Below are positions 17,907 through 28,074 of a stretch of 64,000 nucleotides of DNA, piece by piece. Numbering within the stretch: the first letter of the stretch is position 1; every line of letters begins with the position of its first letter. The stretch is from positions 62,001-126,000 of the forward strand of contig JALWTS010000034.1 in the NCBI GenBank assembly GCA_027077805.1, in the 5' to 3' direction. Below the pieces are notes generated by a model. That model was not told the origin of the DNA, searched no databases, and worked only from the letters and a program-made list of their open reading frames with translations. This DNA comes from Gammaproteobacteria bacterium. Its GTDB lineage: Bacteria; Pseudomonadota; Gammaproteobacteria; JABHGC01. Both the position numbers and the translations under genes were made by a program.

Positions 17907-18968
17907 TTAAGCAATTTTACGAAGGCAACCATAAATAACATTAAAACCTGCCCCCATAGTGATTAAATTAATCACCTCATCTTTGTTGACTTTTTGTTGC
18001 AATGATTGAGTAATATGTAAAATACCTGCACTACTCATATTTGAATAGCGTTCATAATGTTGCGTAGTTGCTTGCATGGATTGTTTGGGAATGCCTAATT
18101 TTCTAGCCAAACGCATTAATAATAAAATGCCCGCAGGATGAATGGCCCAATGAGGATTATTTCGCCATGAATCAGCCGTGTGTTCTAAGGCCCTAGTTAA
18201 ATATTCACGCACATTTTTGTTGAATTTTTTTTCATCTTCAACATTAAAGGTATAATAATTGCTGTATCCCCAGCGAATTAAGCCAAAACCTGTGTCCGAT
18301 TGTTGTTGATAATGAATTTGTTCAATTTTTAATACCTGCTCGCTTTGATGGGGATCATTGCTTACCCATAAGACAGCTGCACCATCACCAAAAGTACAAT
18401 TGCCTTGCCAAACATCAATGCGTTTACTTTTCATATTAATTAAGGTGCAAGGGATTTCAACCGAAACGACTAAGATATTGCTAAAATCTTGATCCAAATG
18501 GGTCGCACAATTCAAGGCTTTAATGCCACCTGTACAGCCAACATTACCTAAATCTAATAATAAACTTGTTGATGGTACATAGTTTTCCAGCTTTTTTGCC
18601 ATACGATAACTTAAACCTGGCATTAAATTACCTGTGGAGGTCGTTGTAATAATGGCATCAAATGTCATGGCTTTGCCATTGATTTGGCTTAAGATTTGAT
18701 TGGCAAGATTGTCTAATAATTGTTCGGCATAACGTTCAAAAATTTCCGCTCTGGAAGCAAAATCATCCAGTTCTACCCATTCATCCGTGGCTTGACGGCT
18801 ACGTTTGCCCACCATAAAGTAATTGACCGAATTTAGTAATGTTTCCAGTTGATCATCGGCGAGTGCAAGATTTTCTATGGCATTTCTAAAATAGGGTAAC
18901 ACTTCCTGATTAGTCCATGTTCGTTCAGGGGTTGCCGTAAATATATGGTTTATGTAACGATCTATCAT
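17907..18968 (-). CDS. Type III polyketide synthase (chalcone synthase-like)
   Basis: This thiolase-fold enzyme has 353 residues, typical of bacterial type III synthases. The catalytic triad can be read: Cys145 in GNVGCTGG, His277 in WAIHPAG and Asn310 in SNMSSAG. The spacing His to Asn is 33, as in plant chalcone synthase, and FGDGAAVLW is the usual strand before the active site. Such enzymes extend an acyl starter with malonyl units without a carrier domain. The ACP gene 3' to it suggests that the starter may come from an acyl-ACP, as established for the alkylresorcinol synthases of Azotobacter. KAS III is the main alternative but fits the motifs less well. Product unknown. Confidence 0.83.
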   Translation of the reverse strand: MIDRYINHIFTATPERTWTNQEVLPYFRNAIENLALADDQLETLLNSVNYFMVGKRSRQATDEWVELDDFASRAEIFERYAEQLLDNLANQILSQINGKAMTFDAIITTTSTGNLMPGLSYRMAKKLENYVPSTSLLLDLGNVGCTGGIKALNCATHLDQDFSNILVVSVEIPCTLINMKSKRIDVWQGNCTFGDGAAVLWVSNDPHQSEQVLKIEQIHYQQQSDTGFGLIRWGYSNYYTFNVEDEKKFNKNVREYLTRALEHTADSWRNNPHWAIHPAGILLLMRLARKLGIPKQSMQATTQHYERYSNMSSAGILHITQSLQQKVNKDEVINLITMGAGFNVIYGCLRKIA

Positions 18969-19018
18969 GACTAAAAAGCATAGTCAAATACCTGGCTGAT
19001 TACAAGCGAGTTAAATAA

Positions 19019-22000
19019 TTATTTTTTTTGATTTTTGGATTTGTAGATTGAGTCAAATTCCATGATATGTAATAAATCAATTCCACTGTTTTCAACGCCA
19101 TTTTCCAAACGAACTGCCCAGCGTTTGGAGAAATCATAACGTAATCTGACTAATTGATTAGAACTAAATAAGCCTAAGCCATAGCTAATATAAAGTTTTG
19201 GGGTTAAATATTTACCTAGCACTAGCATGCTACTCGCTTGACTCCCTTCCATATCAACGGTATCTATGCCTAATTTAGACGCATAACGATTAGCAACCAT
19301 ATTGGCAACAAAACTTTGGGCACCATAAGCGGCTGAATTAACGGCACTGCCTTCTTTGCTAGATAGCTGTGAAAATGATCGTCCTGTTAATAAATAGGAC
19401 AAAATATCACTTTGCTCTAAATGCGGTTCTGAAAATAGGGTGAGTTTGGGGTTTTGGGTGGTGCCTGATACTCTCACACCTGCGGTAACCGATTCGGATA
19501 CTCGAACGGCTTCCATATCTAAGCCTGCATAATTAACAGGACCACTAAAATAAACTCGACCCCGACGAATGGTTAAATCTTGACCATAGGCTTTGAATTG
19601 AGCCACAGGATCGGTTTTTATTTGCAATTCGCCATTGGCTTTAGGGGCGTGATGACCTTGCTGTTGCACTTTGATTTGCCCTAGCAATTCCCCTTTGAAA
19701 CCAAAGGCTTTGACCCTGATATAATCACCTAAAATAATGCGAATATTCGCATTTAAGTGACTGGGTGCGTCAATGGTGGTTTCTGCGTCTTGATTGTCTT
19801 TAATAATCATTTCATCTTTTGATACTTGTTCGACTGATTTGGGCAAGGTTTTCGGTTCAATTCTTGCGGCAGGAATTTTAATTTTTCCCTTAACATCAAT
19901 CGTTTTTCCAACATTTATCGTAAGTTTAGGCGAAATTTCCGCCATATATTCAGGTAAATCAACCGCTTTAAAACGTTCGCCTTTAATGCTTAAACGAGTG
20001 GGGAATTGTTGTTTAGGGTCAAGTTTCACCTTGCCAGTCATATTAATATCACCTTGCCCTGATTTTGCAGATGCGGAAATCGCTAGGCTTTGATCCTTGT
20101 TCGCTATAATTTTGGCATTAATTGGATTTAATTCTAAACCAGCAATAGGTAGGACGATAATGCCTTGTTGAAATGCCAGTTCCCCCGTAATTTTAGGATT
20201 AGCGAAAGAACCATTTAGCTTTAAATCACCGATAATTTCTCCTGCAAATTTTTCAATATCAGGTACGAGAATCGGAACCAATTCTAATTGTTTTAGACTT
20301 AGTTGCAGTTGACCTTGAATCGGGACGGCTTTATCGCCTTGGATTAGCTTGCTAGAACTTTGGAATTGAGCGTGAATAACATCTTGTTTGATTAATGGTA
20401 ACTTGACATCTGCTTGTAATTGGTGTTGATCTAATTTAGCGGTAATTAAGCCTTGTTGGTAGGAATATTCAATGGTTTTATCTTCTTCTGCGAATTGCCA
20501 ATTAATGGTGCCAGCACTAGGAATGATTTTAAGATCGGCATAAGGAATATTGTCTTGGTAACGTGCATTTAAATTTAAACCAATATCACCCTTAATGTTT
20601 AGATCAGGTGGTAAATATGCTTGTATCCAAGCCAATGGAAATTGTTGTAATTCCACACCTAATTTAGCTTGCTGGGTATCACCTTGCCATTGGGCTTGGC
20701 TACATAAGGTAGCGGTTTTTTCCCGTTGTAAACATAAATTATCTAATTGCACTTGTGGGGGTTGTAGCTGTAGTCGTAGTGGGCTGGCTTGTTGCAATTG
20801 CCATAAGCCTGCAATGGGATTGTTAATGCTGAGTTGTTGAATCTTGCCTTGCCAATATTGTTTGGCGAGTTGATAGCTACCCAGCAGTTGTAATTGCAGT
20901 TGGTTTTTTTGCTGTTGCACTGATAGGTCAATTTGATGTTGTGTTAAATAACCTTGGGTATTTAATGTGATCTCCGTGGGGGGGTGTTGTGGTAGATTTA
21001 GTTCGGTAATATTAAGTGTCAGCTTAGATGGTTTTTGATCAGAACTATCTAAACTGGCATTGCTGGTTAATTGGCTGATTTGAATTTCTTGATATTGTAA
21101 CTGTTTGGCTTCTAAGTCAAAGTCTAAAATTGGTTGTTGTTGTTTGCCTTGTAAACGACCTTTGGCTTGAATTGAGCCTTGGGCAGGGGGATATAATGAT
21201 TGAATATTGGGTAATTGTAATTGCCAGTCTAAATTTAGTTTTTTATCCATATTACCTTGAGCGGATAACAAGGCATCACCTATGCTTAGTTTCAGAGGAT
21301 TAATGGTTAGGTGTTGCTTGGGTTTGAGTTGAATATTAGCTTGACCTTTAATAGGATAATGATTAAAACTACCTTGTAGTTGTTTTAAGTTAATTTTAGC
21401 AATGGGTTGATTATCTTGTAATTTCCCTTGGGTACTGATATGACTATTAATACTCGCAGGGGGCGATTCTGGCCATTGTACGGCTGGATTAATGGTTTGG
21501 GTGCTTAAGTTTAAATCCCATGTGATTTCTGGTTGCCATTGCACTTGACCTGCTAATTGGAGATTACCCTCTAATAATTGTCCTGTCAGTGGTTGTAGTT
21601 GTATGGCGTGCTGATTACCCGTGGCTTGCAGTTGCCAGTGGCTTTGATTGATAATATCGCTGTGAATATCCGTATTTAAACTCAGTTGATACTGTTCTGG
21701 GGTGCCTTTTAAGCTTGCTTGACCTTTACTATATTGCAATGCTTGGTATTTAATATTATCCCAGTCTAAGTTTAAGGCAAATTGCGGTTGGCGTTGGCGA
21801 ATATCAACATCGCCTTGTAATTTGACTTTAAACTCCGTATTTGGCTGGCTAATATTTAATTGTTGTAGCTGAATTTGTTGCCATAACCCTTGGGCTTTAA
21901 GTTCTATATCCCAAGGGGTTTGATAAACGGGACCCTCTCGTAGTTGTGATTGTAAACTGGTTTGAAATTGGCTTAAATCGCCTTGGGCTTGGATAGTGGC

Positions 22001-22840
22001 ATTAATGAAAATTGGGTCGAAATCTTTTAGAAAAGTTTTAGGATTGAATTGTTTTAGCATAATTTGCGTTTGCCAATGTAATTCTGGGGTTAATACTTGG
22101 CTAACCTTTGTCATCGTCTCTAGTTGAATATCACCCATCGTTTGGTTGTCAATGGTAAGTTTGGCTAAATCACCTGTAATATTAAATTTCGATTGCAGTT
22201 GATAGGGTGGATTAATCTCTGCTTTAAGCTCTAGATTTAATGGATACCCTTGCCAAGGTTGTACCCAGCCTGTTAAATTTAAATTACCTTGTGGAGCAAT
22301 TAAATCAAGGGTTTCGATTTTAATATCCGCAGTCGTTTGCCATTGAGCGATTAATTTAGCTTGATTCAGTTCAAATGCCGTATTATCAGCGAATATCAAT
22401 TGGGTTTGGTCAATTTGTAGGTGTTGAATAATAAGAGTGATGGCTAGTGGTAATTGTAAATTCGGTAATTCAATCGGAGATTTAGCATTGGTGTCAATAG
22501 GTTTTTCGGTATTTGTACTTGGTTTTAACTGAATTTTCACATCAGATACCATAAGCTGTTCAATTAACACTTGAGATTGCCAAAGTTTATCCGCTTGCCA
22601 TGTTAGTTTCGCTGAATTTACGGTGGCAATTAACATATCGTCTTCATAATAAATACCATTAACAGTGAAACCTTGTAAAATTGTTCCTGTCATTTTTTCA
22701 ATTTTAATGTTATCAGGCAAAAATTTACTAATTTGTTGTAAACTCCAATTAGTATCTAATATCACAGCAATGACTGCAAAACTAAGTAATAGCAATACTA
22801 TTAACACACTGAGTAAACGAACTAGCCAACGTTTAATCAT
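19019..22840 (-). CDS. tamB: Translocation and assembly module protein TamB
   Basis: This 1,273-residue protein is anchored by one N-terminal helix (residues about 7-29) and continues as a long repetitive beta-structured region that bridges the periplasm. The C-terminal 300 residues carry the conserved DUF490/TamB domain: GDYIRVKAFGFKGELLGQI, LTLFSEPHLEQSDILSYLLTGR and GKYLTPKLYISYGLGLF. Together with TamA it supports outer-membrane biogenesis and lipid transport. Its start overlaps the tamA stop by four bases, so the two are coupled. The middle is unusually rich in Gln and Leu. Confidence 0.93.
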   Translation of the reverse strand: MIKRWLVRLLSVLIVLLLLSFAVIAVILDTNWSLQQISKFLPDNIKIEKMTGTILQGFTVNGIYYEDDMLIATVNSAKLTWQADKLWQSQVLIEQLMVSDVKIQLKPSTNTEKPIDTNAKSPIELPNLQLPLAITLIIQHLQIDQTQLIFADNTAFELNQAKLIAQWQTTADIKIETLDLIAPQGNLNLTGWVQPWQGYPLNLELKAEINPPYQLQSKFNITGDLAKLTIDNQTMGDIQLETMTKVSQVLTPELHWQTQIMLKQFNPKTFLKDFDPIFINATIQAQGDLSQFQTSLQSQLREGPVYQTPWDIELKAQGLWQQIQLQQLNISQPNTEFKVKLQGDVDIRQRQPQFALNLDWDNIKYQALQYSKGQASLKGTPEQYQLSLNTDIHSDIINQSHWQLQATGNQHAIQLQPLTGQLLEGNLQLAGQVQWQPEITWDLNLSTQTINPAVQWPESPPASINSHISTQGKLQDNQPIAKINLKQLQGSFNHYPIKGQANIQLKPKQHLTINPLKLSIGDALLSAQGNMDKKLNLDWQLQLPNIQSLYPPAQGSIQAKGRLQGKQQQPILDFDLEAKQLQYQEIQISQLTSNASLDSSDQKPSKLTLNITELNLPQHPPTEITLNTQGYLTQHQIDLSVQQQKNQLQLQLLGSYQLAKQYWQGKIQQLSINNPIAGLWQLQQASPLRLQLQPPQVQLDNLCLQREKTATLCSQAQWQGDTQQAKLGVELQQFPLAWIQAYLPPDLNIKGDIGLNLNARYQDNIPYADLKIIPSAGTINWQFAEEDKTIEYSYQQGLITAKLDQHQLQADVKLPLIKQDVIHAQFQSSSKLIQGDKAVPIQGQLQLSLKQLELVPILVPDIEKFAGEIIGDLKLNGSFANPKITGELAFQQGIIVLPIAGLELNPINAKIIANKDQSLAISASAKSGQGDINMTGKVKLDPKQQFPTRLSIKGERFKAVDLPEYMAEISPKLTINVGKTIDVKGKIKIPAARIEPKTLPKSVEQVSKDEMIIKDNQDAETTIDAPSHLNANIRIILGDYIRVKAFGFKGELLGQIKVQQQGHHAPKANGELQIKTDPVAQFKAYGQDLTIRRGRVYFSGPVNYAGLDMEAVRVSESVTAGVRVSGTTQNPKLTLFSEPHLEQSDILSYLLTGRSFSQLSSKEGSAVNSAAYGAQSFVANMVANRYASKLGIDTVDMEGSQASSMLVLGKYLTPKLYISYGLGLFSSNQLVRLRYDFSKRWAVRLENGVENSGIDLLHIMEFDSIYKSKNQKK

Positions 22841-24591
22841 AAGCTAACGCCAATATTAAAATGAATACGCCAATGAGTGTCATCAATGGGTTCTAAAGGA
22901 AACGCTAAATCTAAACGCACTTTACCAATGGGCGATAACCAAGCAATGCCAACGCCAACCCCAGAAAACCATTGCCAGTCGCTAAGACTACTGCTGGCAT
23001 TACCCCCATCATAAAATAAACCCACTATCCAATCGGGTAATAAACGATAGTCATATTCAACTGTCGTGATGAACAAATGTTTACCACCAATCACATCATT
23101 TTGTTCATCCACTGGCCCTAATTCTTCATAGCCATAGCCCCGAATGCTATTATCACCCCCAGCAAAAAAACGTAATGATTTGGGTAATAAATCAAAATTA
23201 TCAACCCAAGTTGTGGCAAGATCGGTTTTGAAACGCATTCGATGTTTTTTGACTAATGGAAAAATCCATTGACTGATTAATCGAGTTTGTACAAAGCTAG
23301 TCGAAGATAATAGGGGTTCTAAACCTGCTTGGGTAAAAAAATCAAATGATAAACCCTTGCTTGGATAGATTTTATCATTGCTCCAGCGATATTGATAACG
23401 ACTGCCAATCATTAAAAATGAGCTAGTTTCTTCTGTCAGTTCCCCTGCTTCAAAGGTTTCATAAAGATAGTGAAGAGATAATGTTTGTAACCAATGACTA
23501 TTACGATACTGCCAATCTAATACCTTAGTTTTGCTACCCCCAAGTTTCCATGCACTACTAGCATTTTCAGTACCAAATTCATTTTGATAACCAAAGCTAA
23601 ATTTCAGTTGTTCCGTTAATGGTTTTTCCAGCGGAATCACATATTCAGTAGAAAAGCCTGCTTTGATTTGTGAGAGTGCTAAATTTGTTTGCAAATAATG
23701 ACCTTGGGCATTTAAATAACGCCAATTCCATTGTAAATTGGTTCTAAAACCCGTATCAGTGCCAAAGCCAATCCCTGTGGCAATGCGATGGGGAACTTTG
23801 GGTTTGAGATAAACCTCTACAGGCATCATATTATCTTTTGCTTGGGCTTGTTGGGGTTGAATATCCACAATATCAAAATATTGGCTTTGGTATAAGTTTT
23901 GATAAAGGGTAAGTAAGGTATGGTTAGAATAGACAAAGGGCAGTGGTTTGGGGATATAACGACTTAAAAACGCTTGTGAAAACAAATGTTGGTCAAAATT
24001 AATATTGCCAATAAAATATTTTGAACCTGTGTTTAAGTGTAATATGATGTCAGCCTGATTATGGTCAGGATACACTTTTAGTTGTTTTACTGTAAACTGG
24101 CTATCTAAATAGCCTTTATCATAAACCCATTTTAATAATGCTTGTTTGCCTTTGTTATATTGACTATGTCGTAAGGTATCGCCAACTTTTAAGGGAAATT
24201 CTGGCATTGTTTGTAAGTCAGCATCCGCTTGACCTGCTCCTAGTAATTGAATATCAATGTTTGAAATTTTTATAGGGTTACCTAAAATAATTTTATAATT
24301 TGCCGTCCACTGGGTTTTAGTGTGTGTTAATTCGGATTGAATCTCACTATTGTAATAACCCAATGGGCGTAGTCCTTGTTGGATTTCTTGAAGCGATTTT
24401 TTAAATAATTGTTTCAGTCTTGCCACCGTAAGTTTAGGATGATTTGTCATTTGAGTCAGTGATAAATATTGCTCAACATTGGTTTTTAGCTTGCCCTCAA
24501 TGCCTTGAATGTTAATTTTTAATTCAATTGCCATGGCTATTTGTCCCCAAGATAGCAGTATGGGCATTAATAATAGTAATCGAGTTGACAA
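22837..24591 (-). CDS. tamA: Translocation and assembly module protein TamA
   Basis: This outer-membrane Omp85-family protein has 584 residues. A signal peptide (about 1-20, ending AMA) precedes three POTRA-like units, then a 16-strand barrel. The conserved loop-6 motif is seen in FAGGDNSIRGYGYEELGP, where Arg-Gly-Tyr sits inside the barrel. The last residues WRIHFNIGVSL form the C-terminal strand, ending in Leu rather than Phe. It is transcribed first, with tamB following by a four-base overlap. Confidence 0.93.
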   Translation of the reverse strand: MSTRLLLLMPILLSWGQIAMAIELKINIQGIEGKLKTNVEQYLSLTQMTNHPKLTVARLKQLFKKSLQEIQQGLRPLGYYNSEIQSELTHTKTQWTANYKIILGNPIKISNIDIQLLGAGQADADLQTMPEFPLKVGDTLRHSQYNKGKQALLKWVYDKGYLDSQFTVKQLKVYPDHNQADIILHLNTGSKYFIGNINFDQHLFSQAFLSRYIPKPLPFVYSNHTLLTLYQNLYQSQYFDIVDIQPQQAQAKDNMMPVEVYLKPKVPHRIATGIGFGTDTGFRTNLQWNWRYLNAQGHYLQTNLALSQIKAGFSTEYVIPLEKPLTEQLKFSFGYQNEFGTENASSAWKLGGSKTKVLDWQYRNSHWLQTLSLHYLYETFEAGELTEETSSFLMIGSRYQYRWSNDKIYPSKGLSFDFFTQAGLEPLLSSTSFVQTRLISQWIFPLVKKHRMRFKTDLATTWVDNFDLLPKSLRFFAGGDNSIRGYGYEELGPVDEQNDVIGGKHLFITTVEYDYRLLPDWIVGLFYDGGNASSSLSDWQWFSGVGVGIAWLSPIGKVRLDLAFPLEPIDDTHWRIHFNIGVSL

Positions 24592-24649
24592 ACACTGATC
24601 CTTGTTTATAGTTAATTATTATCATTCGTTAGCATGATAAACGGAATAA

Positions 24650-27364
24650 TTATTTTAACGGGTAAATTACCACCGGTTCCGCTACATAATTTGCCACGGC
24701 GTTATGCCGTCGATGTTCCGTAATGGCAAAATCTCTGGCATTGTTATCTACTCGATACTTTTGATAATATTGTTGGTGGATTTTAGCTTGTTCAGGTTGT
24801 TCGAGTTGTTGATAAGTAAGCATTAAGTTGTAATGAGCAGTGGCATTTTCAGGGTCATAACGTAATACTTGGTCTAAATAATATTTTGCTTGTTCTAACC
24901 ACGGACGCTTGGCTTCACCACGCAATTGTTTGGCTCGTTCTAATAAGGTTTGCCCTAATTCGTTTAATACTCGATAATCTTGACTAAAATCAAAGCCTTT
25001 GGCTTTAATATCGGCAAATTGATTATTAATAATGGTTTTAAAATTCGCAATCGCTTGCTCAAAATAGCCATATTGTTTGTTAATTAAACCTGTCAACCAA
25101 GTCATCACCCAAGGATAGGCAGGATTAGGTTGTTGTTGGGCTTGGGCTAAAGCCTGAATCGCTTCTTCTAAACGACCTTCAGCTAAATATACTCTGGCTA
25201 AATTGACTGAGCCAAGGGCATACCCTAAGTGTTCTACTTGTTTAAAGGCTTGTTCTGCTTGAGCGAGTTGGCGTTTTTGTGGCTTGCGTAATAAACCAAT
25301 GCCGTAATCATTCCAACGTTGCCATTGTGCAAATTTTACCGCTGGATTAGTAATGCTTTGCTCGGCTGTCGTGGCAAAAGTCATACTATCTTCTGCTAGG
25401 GTCATAATGGGCAAATCATTGCTTTTAAATTTATCTGCTTGGATGTATTGCAAATAAGTCGTATCAAATTTGCGATAATGCAGTTTTGCGGTAATCGTAA
25501 TTGGAGTATTAACCGTGTCAGGTACAGTAAATTGATAATGCACGACATCCGTAGCCCCAGGAGGAATTTGGTGATTATATAATGGCACAAAAATATCTTC
25601 AGCATTACGTCTATCAATGCGTTTACCTTGACGATCTAAAACATAAGCATTGACGAAATGTGCCCAAGGATCGACTCGACCTTGTTCGGGGTCAACGTTA
25701 CCATTATGAGCTAAAATTTTATCACCAGATTTTATCATGACTTCCAACCAAATTTGATTGGAATCAGCCGTGCCTTCCGTCAATAAATGCCCAAGTTTTA
25801 AGGTACGAATGACGGCTTCTAATAAATAAGTTTTTCCTGCTTGTAATATGGGGTGTTGGGGGCGTAGTGGCGCAATTAATTTGCCATCAATCGTGCCTTG
25901 TTCTCGAATGCCAAATAAATCCACTCGCACAATATTTTGTAAGAATTTTTTGTGGTTTTGATTGACCCAGTCAGGATACTTTAATAAATGGGGAATGGCT
26001 GTATTAGCCGAGGGAAATTGATGATCATGGACTTTAAGTTGTTGATCGGTTTTATCAAAAATTGCCCCAAAGTCATCGGAGACTAATAACGGCATATGAC
26101 AACCATTACAATTATCTTCGGCTTTTGGTGGGTAATAAAAACTACTCACCCCATGTCCCGATACGCCACTTAAATGGTAACTATCATAATGATTTTGTCC
26201 TCGTAACCATTTATAATCATTTAAGGCTTGGGGCAAATGCACTTTATGACAACTGCCACAAAATTCAGGTGATTGATGGACAGGTTTTAAAAATGTTTGT
26301 TTATGAAATTCAGGCTTGGCTTTAATGAGTTGATGATTAAGCCATTGTAGCCATTGCTTATCACTTGTGGCAAAGGGATAATGCTTTGGTGCGGTAATCG
26401 TAAAATCAGCATTACCTTTGGGGCTATTAATAGCAGTAATTGAATGACAAACTGTACAGGTAATACCTGCCTGCCCAGTGGGATGAGTGGCTTTATCAAA
26501 GTCAGGATTATCAAATTGCCCTTCTAATAAAGGCACGGGATCATGACAACCTGCACAAAATTTAATGGCATTGGCATGACCATCCCGTTTGATTAAGGCT
26601 TGTTCGGTTTGTTGAATTGAAAATAAATAGGCAGGATTATTAAAGGAACTAAATTTATGGGCACTATACAACCATTGTTGATGAATATCTTGATGACAGC
26701 TTTTGCAATAGTCATCATTGACCAGTTTATCTGAGGATATTAATTGATTGTTGGCAGTACGAATGAAAGAGGGGGTAAATAATTGATTGCTTTGGGCAAC
26801 CCTCATCGGCTCGCTAGTATGACGATAAAATCCTACCATAGTAGCTGATATGACTAAGGTCATCACCAACATGGCAATGCCGAAGCGCCATTGCAAACGT
26901 CTTCCTGCCAATCGATGTAAAGTAAACAACCAGACACAAAGCAAAGGGGTAATAATATGTAACCAATAACTGGCATGACGGATTTGGGGTAGTTGATGTT
27001 GGGGATCTAAAAAATCAAACCGAGTTAAAATTAAACCACTCAGCAATAACAGCAAACTTGCCACTAATAAACCCAATCCTGCCTTTACCGCTCGTCGATT
27101 CGGATGTTGCCAAGCCCTAGGCAAATGCCGACTGATAAACCAAATACTAGGGATTATCAATAATAATCCCAATAGTAAATGCAATAAAAACATCATTTGA
27201 TACCAATAATCTTGGTAATTGTTTTGGCTTTGTGATTCTAATAGGGTAATGCTGATTAAATACCCTGAGTTAATAAATAACAAGGCAAATAGCATTAATA
27301 CTATGGATAGAATTGGTCTGAGATTATTTGGAATAACTGCAAGGTTACGTCGATTTGGTTTCAA
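24650..27364 (-). CDS. Membrane-bound pentahaem cytochrome c with C-terminal TPRs
   Basis: The 904-residue protein has about five N-terminal hydrophobic helices (residues 15-190) and then a periplasmic domain with five CXXCH sites: CKSCH 220, CAGCH 270, CTVCH 303, CGSCH 369 and CNGCH 419. A beta-rich region follows, then tetratricopeptide-type helices from about 690 to 880 (for example GSVNLARVYLAEGRLEEAIQAL and ATAHYNLMLTYQQLEQPEQA). This resembles cytochrome c554-like or NapC-independent multihaem proteins, but I do not recognise a named family. It probably passes electrons at the periplasmic face of the inner membrane. Its own promoter should lie in 27365-27414, 50 bases from gph; partners and substrate are unknown. 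Confidence 0.8.
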   Translation of the reverse strand: MKPNRRNLAVIPNNLRPILSIVLMLFALLFINSGYLISITLLESQSQNNYQDYWYQMMFLLHLLLGLLLIIPSIWFISRHLPRAWQHPNRRAVKAGLGLLVASLLLLLSGLILTRFDFLDPQHQLPQIRHASYWLHIITPLLCVWLFTLHRLAGRRLQWRFGIAMLVMTLVISATMVGFYRHTSEPMRVAQSNQLFTPSFIRTANNQLISSDKLVNDDYCKSCHQDIHQQWLYSAHKFSSFNNPAYLFSIQQTEQALIKRDGHANAIKFCAGCHDPVPLLEGQFDNPDFDKATHPTGQAGITCTVCHSITAINSPKGNADFTITAPKHYPFATSDKQWLQWLNHQLIKAKPEFHKQTFLKPVHQSPEFCGSCHKVHLPQALNDYKWLRGQNHYDSYHLSGVSGHGVSSFYYPPKAEDNCNGCHMPLLVSDDFGAIFDKTDQQLKVHDHQFPSANTAIPHLLKYPDWVNQNHKKFLQNIVRVDLFGIREQGTIDGKLIAPLRPQHPILQAGKTYLLEAVIRTLKLGHLLTEGTADSNQIWLEVMIKSGDKILAHNGNVDPEQGRVDPWAHFVNAYVLDRQGKRIDRRNAEDIFVPLYNHQIPPGATDVVHYQFTVPDTVNTPITITAKLHYRKFDTTYLQYIQADKFKSNDLPIMTLAEDSMTFATTAEQSITNPAVKFAQWQRWNDYGIGLLRKPQKRQLAQAEQAFKQVEHLGYALGSVNLARVYLAEGRLEEAIQALAQAQQQPNPAYPWVMTWLTGLINKQYGYFEQAIANFKTIINNQFADIKAKGFDFSQDYRVLNELGQTLLERAKQLRGEAKRPWLEQAKYYLDQVLRYDPENATAHYNLMLTYQQLEQPEQAKIHQQYYQKYRVDNNARDFAITEHRRHNAVANYVAEPVVIYPLK

Positions 27365-27414
27365 TTTTTATTTCCCATTTTTGTTGGGGAACATTTTACA
27401 AAAACTATTTTATT

Positions 27415-28074
27415 TTACAACCAGCCCAAAATCTCCTCCGCCTCAAAAACCTGTCCATCCGCTCCCCATTGTTCAGGTTGTTCACCCGCTTCAATATAAC
27501 CAAATCGCGCGACTAAACTTTTCATCCCCGCACGTTTTGCCGCCGTAATATCCCTTTGGGCATCCCCAATATACAAACAGTGCTGGGCTTGAGTGTGGGT
27601 AAGTCTGCAAGCAAATAATAAAGGGACAGGGTGGGGTTTTTTGTGGATGAGATTATCGCCACTGATAACACAGCAACAATCTTGGGTGAAATTTAAGGCT
27701 TTGAGTAGTGGGTTAGTTAACCATGAAGGTTTATTAGTGATAATTCCCCATTTCAATTGCCGTTGCTTCAAATAATTAAGAATGACATCCATACCAGTAA
27801 ATAAGCGGGAATGAATGGCTATATTTTGTTGATAGATTTGCAAAAATTGTTGGCGTAATGGTTCAAGTTGTGGGTGATTGTGGTCAATGTCAAAGGCTTT
27901 TTGAATTAAGACGGCACTGCCATGCGAAACATAATCTCTTAATGCGGATAATGGTAAACTCGCTTGCTGTTGTTGTCGACGGAGAATATTAATGGCATTG
28001 ATCATGTCAGGGGCAGTGTCAATTAAGGTGCCGTCTAAGTCAAAAAAAATAGTAGTAATAGGATTATTCACCAT
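27415..28074 (-). CDS. gph: Phosphoglycolate phosphatase-like HAD hydrolase
   Basis: The 219-residue haloacid dehalogenase-family enzyme is expected to remove phosphate from 2-phosphoglycolate. Motif I is FFDLDGTLIDTAPDM, with the nucleophile Asp; the second signature is GIITNKP and motif IV is YIGDAQRDITAAKRAGM. Gph follows ubiG in many gammaproteobacteria, and here its start overlaps the ubiG end by 11 bases. Substrate assignment rests on family and on that context. Confidence 0.9.
   Translation of the reverse strand: MVNNPITTIFFDLDGTLIDTAPDMINAINILRRQQQQASLPLSALRDYVSHGSAVLIQKAFDIDHNHPQLEPLRQQFLQIYQQNIAIHSRLFTGMDVILNYLKQRQLKWGIITNKPSWLTNPLLKALNFTQDCCCVISGDNLIHKKPHPVPLLFACRLTHTQAQHCLYIGDAQRDITAAKRAGMKSLVARFGYIEAGEQPEQWGADGQVFEAEEILGWL

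Noticed and set aside
27370..27392. TTCCC/GGGAA hairpin between the cytochrome and gph genes as a terminator
   Set aside because: The 5-base stem has a long loop and no following T-run on the reverse strand, so I did not annotate it.
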